Positions 1 to 6,093 of a stretch of 10,217 nucleotides of DNA are shown here, one piece after another (positions within the stretch are counted from its first letter, which is position 1; each line of letters starts with the position of its first letter). Source of the DNA: JAOSJT01 sp035914695 (GTDB lineage: Bacteria > Bacteroidota > Ignavibacteria > SZUA-365); the NCBI GenBank assembly GCA_035914695.1, contig JAMIQH010000284.1, positions 1 through 10,217 on the forward strand, read 5' to 3'. A program made the translations under genes and the position numbers. A model generated the notes under the pieces. That model did no database searches. It worked only from the letters and a program-made list of their open reading frames with translations, and was not told where the DNA came from.

Positions 1-101
1 CGTACCCATGTCGCGTGCCCGTGTGGATGGGGAGGATATATCGGAACGTGTGTGATGTATGGTGGTGAATCGGTTTTCCACCTGCCACGGCTCTTGAAAC
101 A

Positions 102-135
102 CAACAAGGCCCGGCATCGCTGCCGGGCCTCGTTG
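102..135 (-). terminator. Intrinsic terminator after the HEAT-like gene
   Basis: A perfect 10-bp stem (107-116 with 121-130, arm AGGCCCGGCA) closes a 4-base loop. After one A/C mismatch it extends by four more pairs (102-105 with 132-135). Read on the minus strand, the GC-rich stem is followed by a U-rich run, UUGUUGUGUUUC. It lies 84 bases past the stop codon of the gene ending at 219, which fits termination of that gene. Confidence 0.75.
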
Positions 136-218
136 AGAATTGTCGCGGATGTCGAAAGCGCGAAGCAGGCATGGGAGGAACGCCGCCGGTCTCGTGCCTT
201 CGCTTCGCAGCGAGAAAG

Positions 219-725
219 TTACTGCGCGCGCTGCGTCTCCGCCGACATCGACGCACGGTCATTCCAGGCACTTCCCACGGCTTCGCAGTGACTGCGCACC
301 TGTTCGGAGGCGTCGAATTCCGCGCGATGCGCAACCGCGATACGGCCGCGCTCCGACTCGAGAAGGAAGAGCGCTGTCGCCGCAAGCATGCGGCACTCCG
401 CACTCGCGTCATCCTTCAGTGCATCGAGCAACGGCGACACCGCGAACTCCAGATCCAACTCCGGCCAGGAGCGTCGCATATCGATGATCAATTCCATCGT
501 TCCGCTACGAACCTCCTCGGATTTGTGCGCAAGATTGGCGGTGATGTTTTTTTCAATGCTCTTGATCTGCTTCTTTCCGGGACGCTCGCTGGACGCGGCA
601 TCGACGGTGGGAGCGGCGAGCGCGGCAAACAGCGCAAGAGCCAGCATCCAAGTGAACGCGCGCTGAACGCGAAGACGGGGAGAAATGGTGGAAACGCGTG
701 AGGAAGCGTGTATGGCGAGGGACAT
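219..725 (-). CDS. Small exported HEAT-repeat-like protein
   Basis: The protein has 168 aa and an unidentified role. Residues 1-26 are basic, residues 27-43 form a hydrophobic stretch (MLALALFAALAAPTVDA), and cleavage after VDA would fit a signal peptide with a long n-region. The rest, about 52-152, is alpha-helical and patterned like two or three HEAT/armadillo-type repeats: IKSIEKNITANLAHKSEEVR, then FAVSPLLDALKDDASAECR, then AEFDASEQVRSHCEAVGSA. Such repeats usually bind proteins, here probably in the periplasm. The ATG start is supported by a GGAG six bases upstream (732-735). A terminator follows at 102-135. The gene is separated from the reductase upstream by 372 bp, so it is probably expressed on its own. 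No catalytic motif is visible. That it is a gene is well supported; the HEAT assignment rests on helix patterning only. Confidence 0.72.
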   Translation of the reverse strand: MSLAIHASSRVSTISPRLRVQRAFTWMLALALFAALAAPTVDAASSERPGKKQIKSIEKNITANLAHKSEEVRSGTMELIIDMRRSWPELDLEFAVSPLLDALKDDASAECRMLAATALFLLESERGRIAVAHRAEFDASEQVRSHCEAVGSAWNDRASMSAETQRAQ

Positions 726-1097
726 GGAGTACTCCGGGGAAAAGGATAATTGGGTATGATGGATAATCGGGTGAATCGTCCTTGGCCTGAAGCATGCATT
801 TCACCACAATCCCGACCTCGTAAGCCCGGACCGCACGCGACAAGCGCCTGTGAAACAACGTGGAAACCTGTTCGCTCATGCACATCCAGGGTGGGTGAGC
901 GCGTCCACGGAAAACAAGTGATTGAATTAAGACCTGTTCAAAATAGTCCAGGCGAGCGCGGAAAGCAAGTAAATTATTGATTTACAAAGAATTAGTGTTG
1001 CATTAGCAACGCGCACGCGCGGGGAGAGCCAAATATGAGATGCGTATGTCGTATTAGAAAGGCCGTGAAACCCTGTGCCGCCCCCTTGTGAAGGCGG
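726..1097. other. Intergenic region, 372 bp, no gene supported
   Basis: This gap separates the reductase stop codon from the HEAT-like gene start and should hold the promoter of the latter, but no convincing -35/-10 pair was found. Visible structure: the heptamer GGATAAT occurs twice, 17 bases apart (744-750, 761-767), just upstream of the ribosome site. There is an AT-rich patch around 965-1005 with two small inverted repeats, GTAAAT-5-ATTTAC (969-985) and GTTGC-4-GCAAC (997-1010). Neither is followed by a clear U-run, so no terminator for the reductase gene is claimed. Confidence 0.6.
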
Positions 1098-2267
1098 TTA
1101 CAATCCGAAGGTGCGCACCATCTCCCATACCAGTCCCGGCTGATGGCGCAGTGCGACTTTGAACACTCCCCAAATGCTGCGCTTGTCCGGTGGAAGTTGC
1201 AGCACGCGTGCGGCGATGTCGTCGAGCGCTTCGTCGCTGAAGCCGTACACCGCCGTCTTCATGCGATGGTAGGTGCGGTGACGGTTGCCCTGATGCTTGC
1301 GCCATTGCTTTTCGTACTGCCGCAGTGTCGTGAGATCGTCCGCGCGTATCGCCGCCGCGATGGCTTCGCCCGCGAGCTTTCCCGCAACCATGCCGCTCGT
1401 AATGCCCCCGCCGGTCATAGGATTCACCTGGTGCGCGGCATCGCCCACCAACACGATGTTGCGCTGTACGATGGTGTCGAGCGTGGGCGCGCAGGGCACG
1501 CCACCTGCAATCGTGCTCAGTACGCTCGCGTGCGGATACCTTCGCGCAAGGAAATCCTCGAGGTAACGCAACGCGTGCTTGCGCTTCGACGCCATGCCGC
1601 TGATGCCCACTCCGACATTGGCCTTGCCCTTGCCCTTGGGAAACACCCAGAGATAACCCGTGGGAGCCACATCGTTGCCGAAATGAAACTCGCATGCATC
1701 GTCGGCGATATCGGCGTTGGCGATGGTCACTTGCGCACAGGTCTCCATGTCACGCATATGCGTGGTGGTGTCGATGCCAGCCCACTTGCCCACACGGGAC
1801 TCCACGCCGTCGGCGCCGACAACAATGCGGCCCTGAACACTATGTTCGTGCCCGTTGTACTCGTAGCGAACGCCGGTCCATGCGCCATCGCTTTCCAGCA
1901 GACCACCCACGTAGCATTTGGTGCGGATTTCCGCTCCCGCTTCGCCGGCAAGCCGCGCGAGATCATAGTCGAACAGCCGCCGCTCCAGCACATAGCCGTA
2001 GCCGCCGAGGTCGGGTTCCACCACATGGCCCGAAGGTGAGACGAGGCGGAAGCGCCGTATGGTGGCGGCAATCCAGCGCGAATCGATGTCCACAATGGTT
2101 TCCAGACTCCGGTTGCTCACCGCTTCGCCGCAGCGTACCGGCATGCCGATGTCGCGGTCTTTCTCCAACACCAGGACGCGCGCGCCGCCCAATGCCGCCC
2201 AACGCGCGGCCGTACTCCCGGCAGGACCCGCACCGACAACGATGACATCGTACGCTTCGCCGCTCAT
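1098..2267 (-). CDS. Geranylgeranyl reductase family FAD-dependent oxidoreductase
   Basis: This 389-aa flavoprotein belongs to the geranylgeranyl reductase family (GGR/ChlP/BchP-like), which saturates double bonds in isoprenoid chains of lipids, quinones or chlorophyll side chains. Seen in the sequence: dinucleotide-binding GAGPAG at 12-17 with the acidic end of strand 2 at E35, the family motif RCGEAV at 45-50, GADG at 151-154, the family motif YLWVFPKGKGKANVGVG at 205-221, and the second FAD motif GDAAHQVNPMTGGG at 275-288. The length is normal for the family. The ATG at 2267 was chosen because AGGGGAA (2274-2280) sits six bases upstream, the protein begins right before the Rossmann strand, and the frame further upstream would overlap the whole ferredoxin gene. 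Its ATG overlaps the ferredoxin TGA (ATGA), so the two are probably translationally coupled and the ferredoxin is the likely electron donor. The substrate is unknown. No photosynthesis genes are nearby, so a lipid or menaquinone chain is more likely than chlorophyll. Confidence 0.9.
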   Translation of the reverse strand: MSGEAYDVIVVGAGPAGSTAARWAALGGARVLVLEKDRDIGMPVRCGEAVSNRSLETIVDIDSRWIAATIRRFRLVSPSGHVVEPDLGGYGYVLERRLFDYDLARLAGEAGAEIRTKCYVGGLLESDGAWTGVRYEYNGHEHSVQGRIVVGADGVESRVGKWAGIDTTTHMRDMETCAQVTIANADIADDACEFHFGNDVAPTGYLWVFPKGKGKANVGVGISGMASKRKHALRYLEDFLARRYPHASVLSTIAGGVPCAPTLDTIVQRNIVLVGDAAHQVNPMTGGGITSGMVAGKLAGEAIAAAIRADDLTTLRQYEKQWRKHQGNRHRTYHRMKTAVYGFSDEALDDIAARVLQLPPDKRSIWGVFKVALRHQPGLVWEMVRTFGL

Positions 2268-2467
2268 TCCACGTTCCCCTTGCGCGCAGGCGCATGGAAA
2301 AGAAATACTTCGAAGGGACACACCCACACGCATTTCGCGCAATTCGTGCAGCGCTCCTCGATGATGTCGATGCGCGCTTCGCGCAATTCGATGGCATCCT
2401 CGGGGCACACGCCCACACAGCACCCACAGAAATCACAGGTGTCGGGACGAATTTCGACAAGCAACAC
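2264..2467 (-). CDS. Two-cluster [4Fe-4S] ferredoxin
   Basis: This 67-aa protein has two classic cluster motifs: CDFCGCCVGVCP (C11, C14, C17, C21, with an extra C16) and CTNCAKCVWVCP (C40, C43, C46, C50). In each, the first three cysteines and the fourth cysteine of the other motif would bind one [4Fe-4S] cluster. It is a small soluble electron carrier of the bacterial 2[4Fe-4S] type. The start is GTG at 2467, supported by GAAAGGA (2474-2480) six bases upstream; a TTG one codon later is a weaker alternative. The stop TGA overlaps the ATG of the reductase by the sequence ATGA. The pairing suggests it passes electrons to the flavoprotein. Ferredoxin-type donors are known for archaeal members of the reductase family; use of this one here is inferred from the arrangement. 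Confidence 0.92.
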   Translation of the reverse strand: MLLVEIRPDTCDFCGCCVGVCPEDAIELREARIDIIEERCTNCAKCVWVCPFEVFLFHAPARKGNVE

Positions 2468-2473
2468 GGCCGG

Positions 2474-2480
2474 TCCTTTC
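2474..2480 (-). promoter_or_regulatory. Ribosome binding site deciding the GTG start of the ferredoxin
   Basis: On the minus strand this reads GAAAGGA, six bases before the GTG at 2467. It is the best Shine-Dalgarno match near the start of this reading frame and supports the non-ATG start. Confidence 0.6.
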
Positions 2481-2581
2481 AGGCGTGGGAATGGGGAAAA
2501 GATGGAATCATGACAACACCGCCGTCATCGCGCTGTCGCAACGCGGCGTCCGCCATGATCAACGCACGAGCGTGTGGACGA

Positions 2582-3715
2582 TCAGCGAATCACATGCACA
2601 CGAAGGTGACGGAATTCCGCCTTGCCGCTCGTGGCGGATTCCACCGTGAGCGTGGCGATGTACGTACCCGCGGGCATTCCGGACGGATTCCAACGCGCGG
2701 AGTAGCGGCCTGCTGGACGTTGCTCCTCGAACAGCTGTCCGAGGTTGCGCCCGAGCATGTCGCTGATCGTCAGTCGCACCGTGGCCGCCTCCGGTAAATC
2801 GTAGGTGAACGTGGTACCGCTGCCCGAGGACAGGGACACGGGATTCGGAAAATTTTGCTCCAACACGAGAGAGGCGGGCTGGAGGCGGTAGTCCACGCGC
2901 GCCTCGGGCGAGTACGATATGCTGCCGTCGTAATCCTGCTGACGCAGACGGTACAGGTACAGTCCGTCGCCCGGCATGGATTGGTCCACGAACAGGTATT
3001 GCGACTCCGAGCGCGTGTCGCCCGCGCCCTGCACGAAGCCGAGCGTTTCCCAGGCGTCATCGACTCCGTTGTCCACCGCTCGACGCTCCACATGGAAACC
3101 GAAATTGTTCGTTTCCGTCGCGGTGACCCAGCGAAGGGTAATCGCCGCGCCCTGCTGCGCCGCGGTAAAGAGCGCGAGTTCCACCGGCACGGTGATGTCG
3201 ATGAGATTGACCACAGGGTCGAAATTCTTCTGTGTGTTGTTCTCGAAATAATACGTCAACGCGGCCGTGGGATTGTTGGCGTACACCACGAAGGAAGTGA
3301 TGAAAGGACTTCCACTTTTCGGGTAGAAATTAAAATGGCACAGCGTGGGAGGTGCACCGCGGAAAATGGTCTGCGTGCCGAAATTCGGATGATACTCGCC
3401 GTACACCGCCACGTCGGGATTGATACCGTCAGCATCCCAGTTGGCCATCGACGCGTCGTCCCAATTGTATTGATCGAAGAACAGATTCGAAATCGTCGTC
3501 GTGGCATTTATGTTGAAATGCGCCGGATTGTACGACACCGCCACCGACACCGCTTCCACCTGCATGGTGGTGGTGAGAATGGTCATCTTGGGCTTGATGG
3601 TGACCTGCGTCGCATCCGCGGAATGCAGCTCAAGCTCGAGACCGGCGGGAGTTTGTGCATGGGAAGCAACCGCCAGCAGCGCGGCGAGAGCGGAGATGAA
3701 CAGCAAGTTCTTCAT
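2582..3715 (-). CDS. T9SS-secreted protein with cohesin-like and fibronectin-III-like domains
   Basis: The product has 377 aa. Residues 1-20 are a signal peptide (MKNLLFISALAALLAVASHA, cleavage before QT). Residues about 23-165 are a beta-rich domain whose strand AVSVAVSYNPAHFNI (55-69) and later LCHFNFYPKSGSPFITSFVV (125-144) resemble the layout of cohesin-type sandwiches. Residues about 175-276 match the fibronectin-III-like domain very common in T9SS cargo: PVELALF, LRWVTATETNNFGFHVERR, LYLYRLRQQDYDGSISYS. Residues about 284-377 are a type A sorting domain: LEQNFPNPV, LTISDMLGR, AGTYIATL, ending in basic RHLRVHVIR. It is expected to be exported by Sec, pass the outer membrane by T9SS and be anchored or released after cleavage of the sorting domain. 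It has no dockerin-like loops, unlike the larger cargo genes upstream. No terminator is seen in the 114 bp before the ferredoxin gene, so read-through is possible. Confidence is high for T9SS cargo, low for cohesin. Confidence 0.88.
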   Translation of the reverse strand: MKNLLFISALAALLAVASHAQTPAGLELELHSADATQVTIKPKMTILTTTMQVEAVSVAVSYNPAHFNINATTTISNLFFDQYNWDDASMANWDADGINPDVAVYGEYHPNFGTQTIFRGAPPTLCHFNFYPKSGSPFITSFVVYANNPTAALTYYFENNTQKNFDPVVNLIDITVPVELALFTAAQQGAAITLRWVTATETNNFGFHVERRAVDNGVDDAWETLGFVQGAGDTRSESQYLFVDQSMPGDGLYLYRLRQQDYDGSISYSPEARVDYRLQPASLVLEQNFPNPVSLSSGSGTTFTYDLPEAATVRLTISDMLGRNLGQLFEEQRPAGRYSARWNPSGMPAGTYIATLTVESATSGKAEFRHLRVHVIR

Positions 3716-3746
3716 AACACCGTACCGATTGGTGATTCAATCAACC

Positions 3747-3776
3747 ATATTACGGAAAACGCGCTTTCTTTCGCAA
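3747..3776 (-). promoter_or_regulatory. Possible promoter of the 377-aa T9SS gene
   Basis: On the minus strand TTGCGA (3771-3776) and TAATAT (3747-3752) are separated by 18 bases; each matches four of six bases of the sigma-70 consensus. The pair fits in the short gap between the terminator at 3786-3817 and the start codon at 3715. Many bacteria of this group use a different -7/-33 consensus, so this is tentative. Confidence 0.3.
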
Positions 3777-3785
3777 GCCCGAAGA

Positions 3786-3817
3786 AAAACGGGAAGAGCG
3801 CGCGCTCTTCCCGTTTT
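3786..3817 (-). terminator. Intrinsic terminator after the 568-aa T9SS gene
   Basis: A perfect 32-base palindrome with 16-base arms (AAAACGGGAAGAGCGC). On the minus strand the stem is followed by a U-rich run, UUUUUCUUC, partly drawn from the arm itself. It lies 62 bases past the stop at 3879. Because the arm also ends in TTTT on the plus strand, it could work in both directions. Confidence 0.85.
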
Positions 3818-3878
3818 CCATTGTCGGAGCATGTCGGTCGCGGTCGGAGTGAAGCACCCCAAGCGCGTGGCGACATCG

Positions 3879-5585
3879 CTATTTGTTCAGCGCCATCTTG
3901 ATGCTGCGCGAGTACCCCAGGCCGCTGAGCTGACCCTGCATGGTCACCGTCGCCACATAGCTTCCCGAGGGAAGCGATCCGGCGTCGAACAGCGCGGTGT
4001 GCACACCAGCTTCGACCGTGCCATCCACCAGCGTCGCCACGGTGCGTCCGCTCATGTCGGTCACCACCATGGTCACCGTGCTGCGCTCGGGTACGCTATA
4101 ACGGATGCTGGTCGTTGGATTGAACGGATTGGGGTAGTTCTGATCCATGTCGAAGGTGGAAGCCGAGAAGCCGCCGCGCTTCGCCGTTTCCATGCCGCCC
4201 GACATCTTCAGCCAGTTCAGTTTGATGGCGATGTAATCGAAGTTGTTGATCACGCCGTTGCCATCGGTGTCCTTGTGGCAGCCGTCGGGAGTATTCCAGG
4301 GAATGGAGGCCTGCGGCATCCACTGCAGGTACGCGAGCGGATTGGTCGCGGCTTCGGCCAGGTAACGCGCGGGGCCGTTCAGCCAGGTGGCGCGCATGTT
4401 GGCATCGAAGATGTACTTGTTCAATGCCGCGCGATCGGCGTAATTCACCACGCCGTTGTCGTCGGTATCACCGGGCCACACCTCGCAGAGCTGCGTACCG
4501 GGGAGAATGAAGAGCGTGGACGTTTTCACCGTCACGTTTTCGTAGAACAAGCAGTTGTTGTAGACCGAGAACACCACGTCCACGTTGTAATACCCTGGCG
4601 TGAGGTTCAGGTTCATCATGTGCGAGCCGCTGAGGACTCCGACCGGCTTCTGCGCCACAAGGTTTTCCGTGTGGGCCGGAATTCCAGACATATCGCCAAC
4701 CCGGAAGAAGCGCACGGTGATCGGTACCGCGTATGCCTCATTCAGTGGATAGCTCACCGAGTAATTCAGGCACACTGTGCCGGGCAAATAGTAAAACGCC
4801 TGCGGATTGCCCGCAGCATCGGTCAGGGAAATGTCCGCAATGCCAGCCGGCACGAAGCAGCCCCAGCGATACGTGAGACCGCTCGGCGGCAGGAAGCCCG
4901 AGTTGATCTGCGAAGTCGCGCTGGCAACCGTGCCCGCGGTGGAGGTGGCCCAGGTGTTCACGCCGCTGGTGGACACGCGATTGTTGAAATCCGCATTGGT
5001 CGAGCCACGAAGACCGACGTTGCCCGTGTATTGCGCCGAGGCCTGCGTCCACGGACCGTACACGATCTCAATCATGCCGGTGCCTTCCGACAGTTTGATC
5101 TGCCAGTTGAAGAAATCGTTCAGACCGGTTCCAGTGGCCGAAAAGCGCGTCCAGTTCGCATACTCGAAGGTGATGACACGGTTCGGCGCACTTCCGGACA
5201 CCGCCCAGGTCACCGGACCACGACCATGCATATCCGCCGAGAACGCGGCAATCGCGCCGCCTCCGGCACCGAAGTTCGTGGTGGAACCGATGATGGGGGT
5301 GAGTGTGGTCGTACCCACACCGAAAGTGATGTATCCGTTCGTACCCACGTACACCGTGGCATGATTGACACCATTGAACGGAATGGGGAAGGGGAGCGGG
5401 AAGCTCCAGAAAGCGTCGTCATACGAGCCCAAGGTGGGGAGGGGAGTCCCGCTCGCACCGAGCGGAGTGTAGGTGCCCATGTACTGCTGGAAGGGCAAGG
5501 CCGAAACCTGTGCCAGCGCGCTGCCCGCTGTTCCGAGCAACAGCACAATGGCAGCCAGGGCTGTGATGCGTGTTCTGTATGTCAT
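3879..5585 (-). CDS. T9SS cargo protein with dockerin-like domain (paralog 1)
   Basis: The product has 568 aa. Residues 1-25 are a signal peptide (TALAAIVLLLGTAGSALA, cleavage before Q26). Residues 26-242 are a beta-rich N-terminal domain of a type frequent in T9SS cargo (GTYTPLG at 38-44, VGTNGYITFG at 80-89, APNRVITFEYANW at 133-145). Residues 243-366 are a beta-sandwich module shared with the next two paralogs, ending in PGYYNVDVVF and LFILPGT. Residues 367-460 carry two canonical 12-residue calcium loops, D373-D375-N377-V379-D384 and D439-D441-N443-V445-D450, each preceded by a cysteine (C367, C436). The sorting domain starts at about 480 (DQNYPNPFNP, VVTDMSGR, SGSYVATV, SIKMALNK). The ATG at 5585 was preferred over an in-frame upstream start at 5675 because it opens the signal peptide and has GCGAGG (5591-5596) five bases before it. 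It is probably a surface-anchored or released structural/adhesive protein; no enzyme motif is visible. Confidence 0.9.
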   Translation of the reverse strand: MTYRTRITALAAIVLLLGTAGSALAQVSALPFQQYMGTYTPLGASGTPLPTLGSYDDAFWSFPLPFPIPFNGVNHATVYVGTNGYITFGVGTTTLTPIIGSTTNFGAGGGAIAAFSADMHGRGPVTWAVSGSAPNRVITFEYANWTRFSATGTGLNDFFNWQIKLSEGTGMIEIVYGPWTQASAQYTGNVGLRGSTNADFNNRVSTSGVNTWATSTAGTVASATSQINSGFLPPSGLTYRWGCFVPAGIADISLTDAAGNPQAFYYLPGTVCLNYSVSYPLNEAYAVPITVRFFRVGDMSGIPAHTENLVAQKPVGVLSGSHMMNLNLTPGYYNVDVVFSVYNNCLFYENVTVKTSTLFILPGTQLCEVWPGDTDDNGVVNYADRAALNKYIFDANMRATWLNGPARYLAEAATNPLAYLQWMPQASIPWNTPDGCHKDTDGNGVINNFDYIAIKLNWLKMSGGMETAKRGGFSASTFDMDQNYPNPFNPTTSIRYSVPERSTVTMVVTDMSGRTVATLVDGTVEAGVHTALFDAGSLPSGSYVATVTMQGQLSGLGYSRSIKMALNK

Positions 5586-5590
5586 GATAA

Positions 5591-5596
5591 CCTCGC
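5591..5596 (-). promoter_or_regulatory. Ribosome binding site deciding the start at 5585
   Basis: GCGAGG on the minus strand, five bases before the ATG at 5585. The next in-frame start upstream (5675) would add 30 cysteine- and histidine-containing residues ahead of a complete signal peptide, so it was rejected. Confidence 0.6.
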
Positions 5597-5640
5597 GACA
5601 AAGTGGGATAACGGTATGTGACAAGTGATTGCTGTTGCCA

Positions 5641-5660
5641 CGATGTTGCTTGCAACATCG
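5641..5660. repeat. Perfect inverted repeat in the leader of the 568-aa gene
   Basis: Arms CGATGTTGC (5641-5649) and GCAACATCG (5652-5660) with only TT between them. It lies 56 bases before the start codon and about 40 bases past the predicted transcription start. It could be a protein-binding operator or a leader hairpin; there is no U-run, so it is not an obvious terminator. Confidence 0.6.
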
Positions 5661-5705
5661 TCGCGTGAGTGTCACGGGTGCTCGGGTACAACAGCGCTCG
5701 ATGTG

Positions 5706-5735
5706 AATTTAGTTCACGCCATGTTCGGATGTCAA
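5706..5735 (-). promoter_or_regulatory. Sigma-70-like promoter of the 568-aa T9SS gene
   Basis: On the minus strand a perfect TTGACA (5730-5735) is followed after 18 bases by TAAATT (5706-5711; four of six consensus positions). This predicts a leader of about 110 bases. An inverted repeat GTGAA-5-TTCAC (5703-5717) overlaps the -10 element and is placed where a repressor could block it; its arms resemble those bound by Crp/Fnr-type regulators, but the spacing is not the standard one. Confidence 0.45.
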
Positions 5736-6043
5736 TAAAAATAAGCGAGGTCGGGAAAATTTGCCCTGTTTCAAAACGGAGCACCGGGGGAAGTCCGACG
5801 GAGAGGTGTTCGCATTGAACCGACACGTCATTCGTGTGCACACGGGTGGATCACAGTCGGGTGATTCACATGATGACTCGGTGACTTCCAACGCATGGCC
5901 CTCCCGTGCGGCACCAGGCAGAATGGTAGGTTGAGTATGTATTTTCAATGACTTACCGCTCATTCGCGGCACAATGGGTTGCTGCAACGACGAAGTCGGG
6001 AAACGAGCGAGGTTGAGTGGGAAGGTGGATGGCGGGGAAAAAG
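5736..6043. other. Intergenic region with no gene supported
   Basis: This is the stretch between the promoter of the 568-aa gene and the terminator of the 535-aa gene. It contains a perfect 12-base palindrome CGTGTGCACACG (5833-5844), a nearby GTGATTCAC (5861-5869), and GTTGC-1-GCAAC (5978-5988). One open frame spans 5987-5709 on the minus strand, but it runs through the predicted promoter and has no protein-like pattern. Confidence 0.55.
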
Positions 6044-6072
6044 GAACGGCCGGGTGTCGTACCCGGCCGTTC
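6044..6072 (-). terminator. Intrinsic terminator after the 535-aa T9SS gene
   Basis: A perfect 12-bp stem (GAACGGCCGGGT, 6044-6055, with 6061-6072) closes a 5-base loop. On the minus strand it is followed by CUUUUUCC. It lies 22 bases past the stop at 6094. Confidence 0.88.
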
Positions 6073-6093
6073 GCAACGCTGCTGAGGCGTGGT

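Noticed and set aside
553..885. Minus-strand frame whose first 50 residues look mildly protein-like (starting at 885)
   Set aside because: It overlaps the start of the HEAT-like gene in another frame, has no good ribosome site, and after about 725 continues only as a shadow of that gene.
1054..1110. Weak hairpin CCGCCTT-3-AAGGGGGCGG at the end of the reductase gene as a terminator
   Set aside because: The stem is broken by a bulge and no U-run follows on the minus strand.
2479..2556. A 25-codon minus-strand frame ending just before the ferredoxin ribosome site, possible leader peptide
   Set aside because: There is no clear ribosome site before it, no run of a regulatory amino acid and no attenuator hairpin; frames of this size are expected by chance.
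3501..5621. A very long open frame on the plus strand (about 700 codons) opposite the 568-aa gene
   Set aside because: It is antisense to a gene with a signal peptide, calcium loops and a sorting domain. Its translation is rich in His, Arg and Val with no domain pattern, and it crosses a terminator and into a second gene; it is a by-product of GC-rich codon use on the other strand.
5709..5987. A 92-codon minus-strand frame between two T9SS genes
   Set aside because: It runs through the predicted TTGACA/TAAATT promoter, has no ribosome site, and its composition shows no fold-like pattern.
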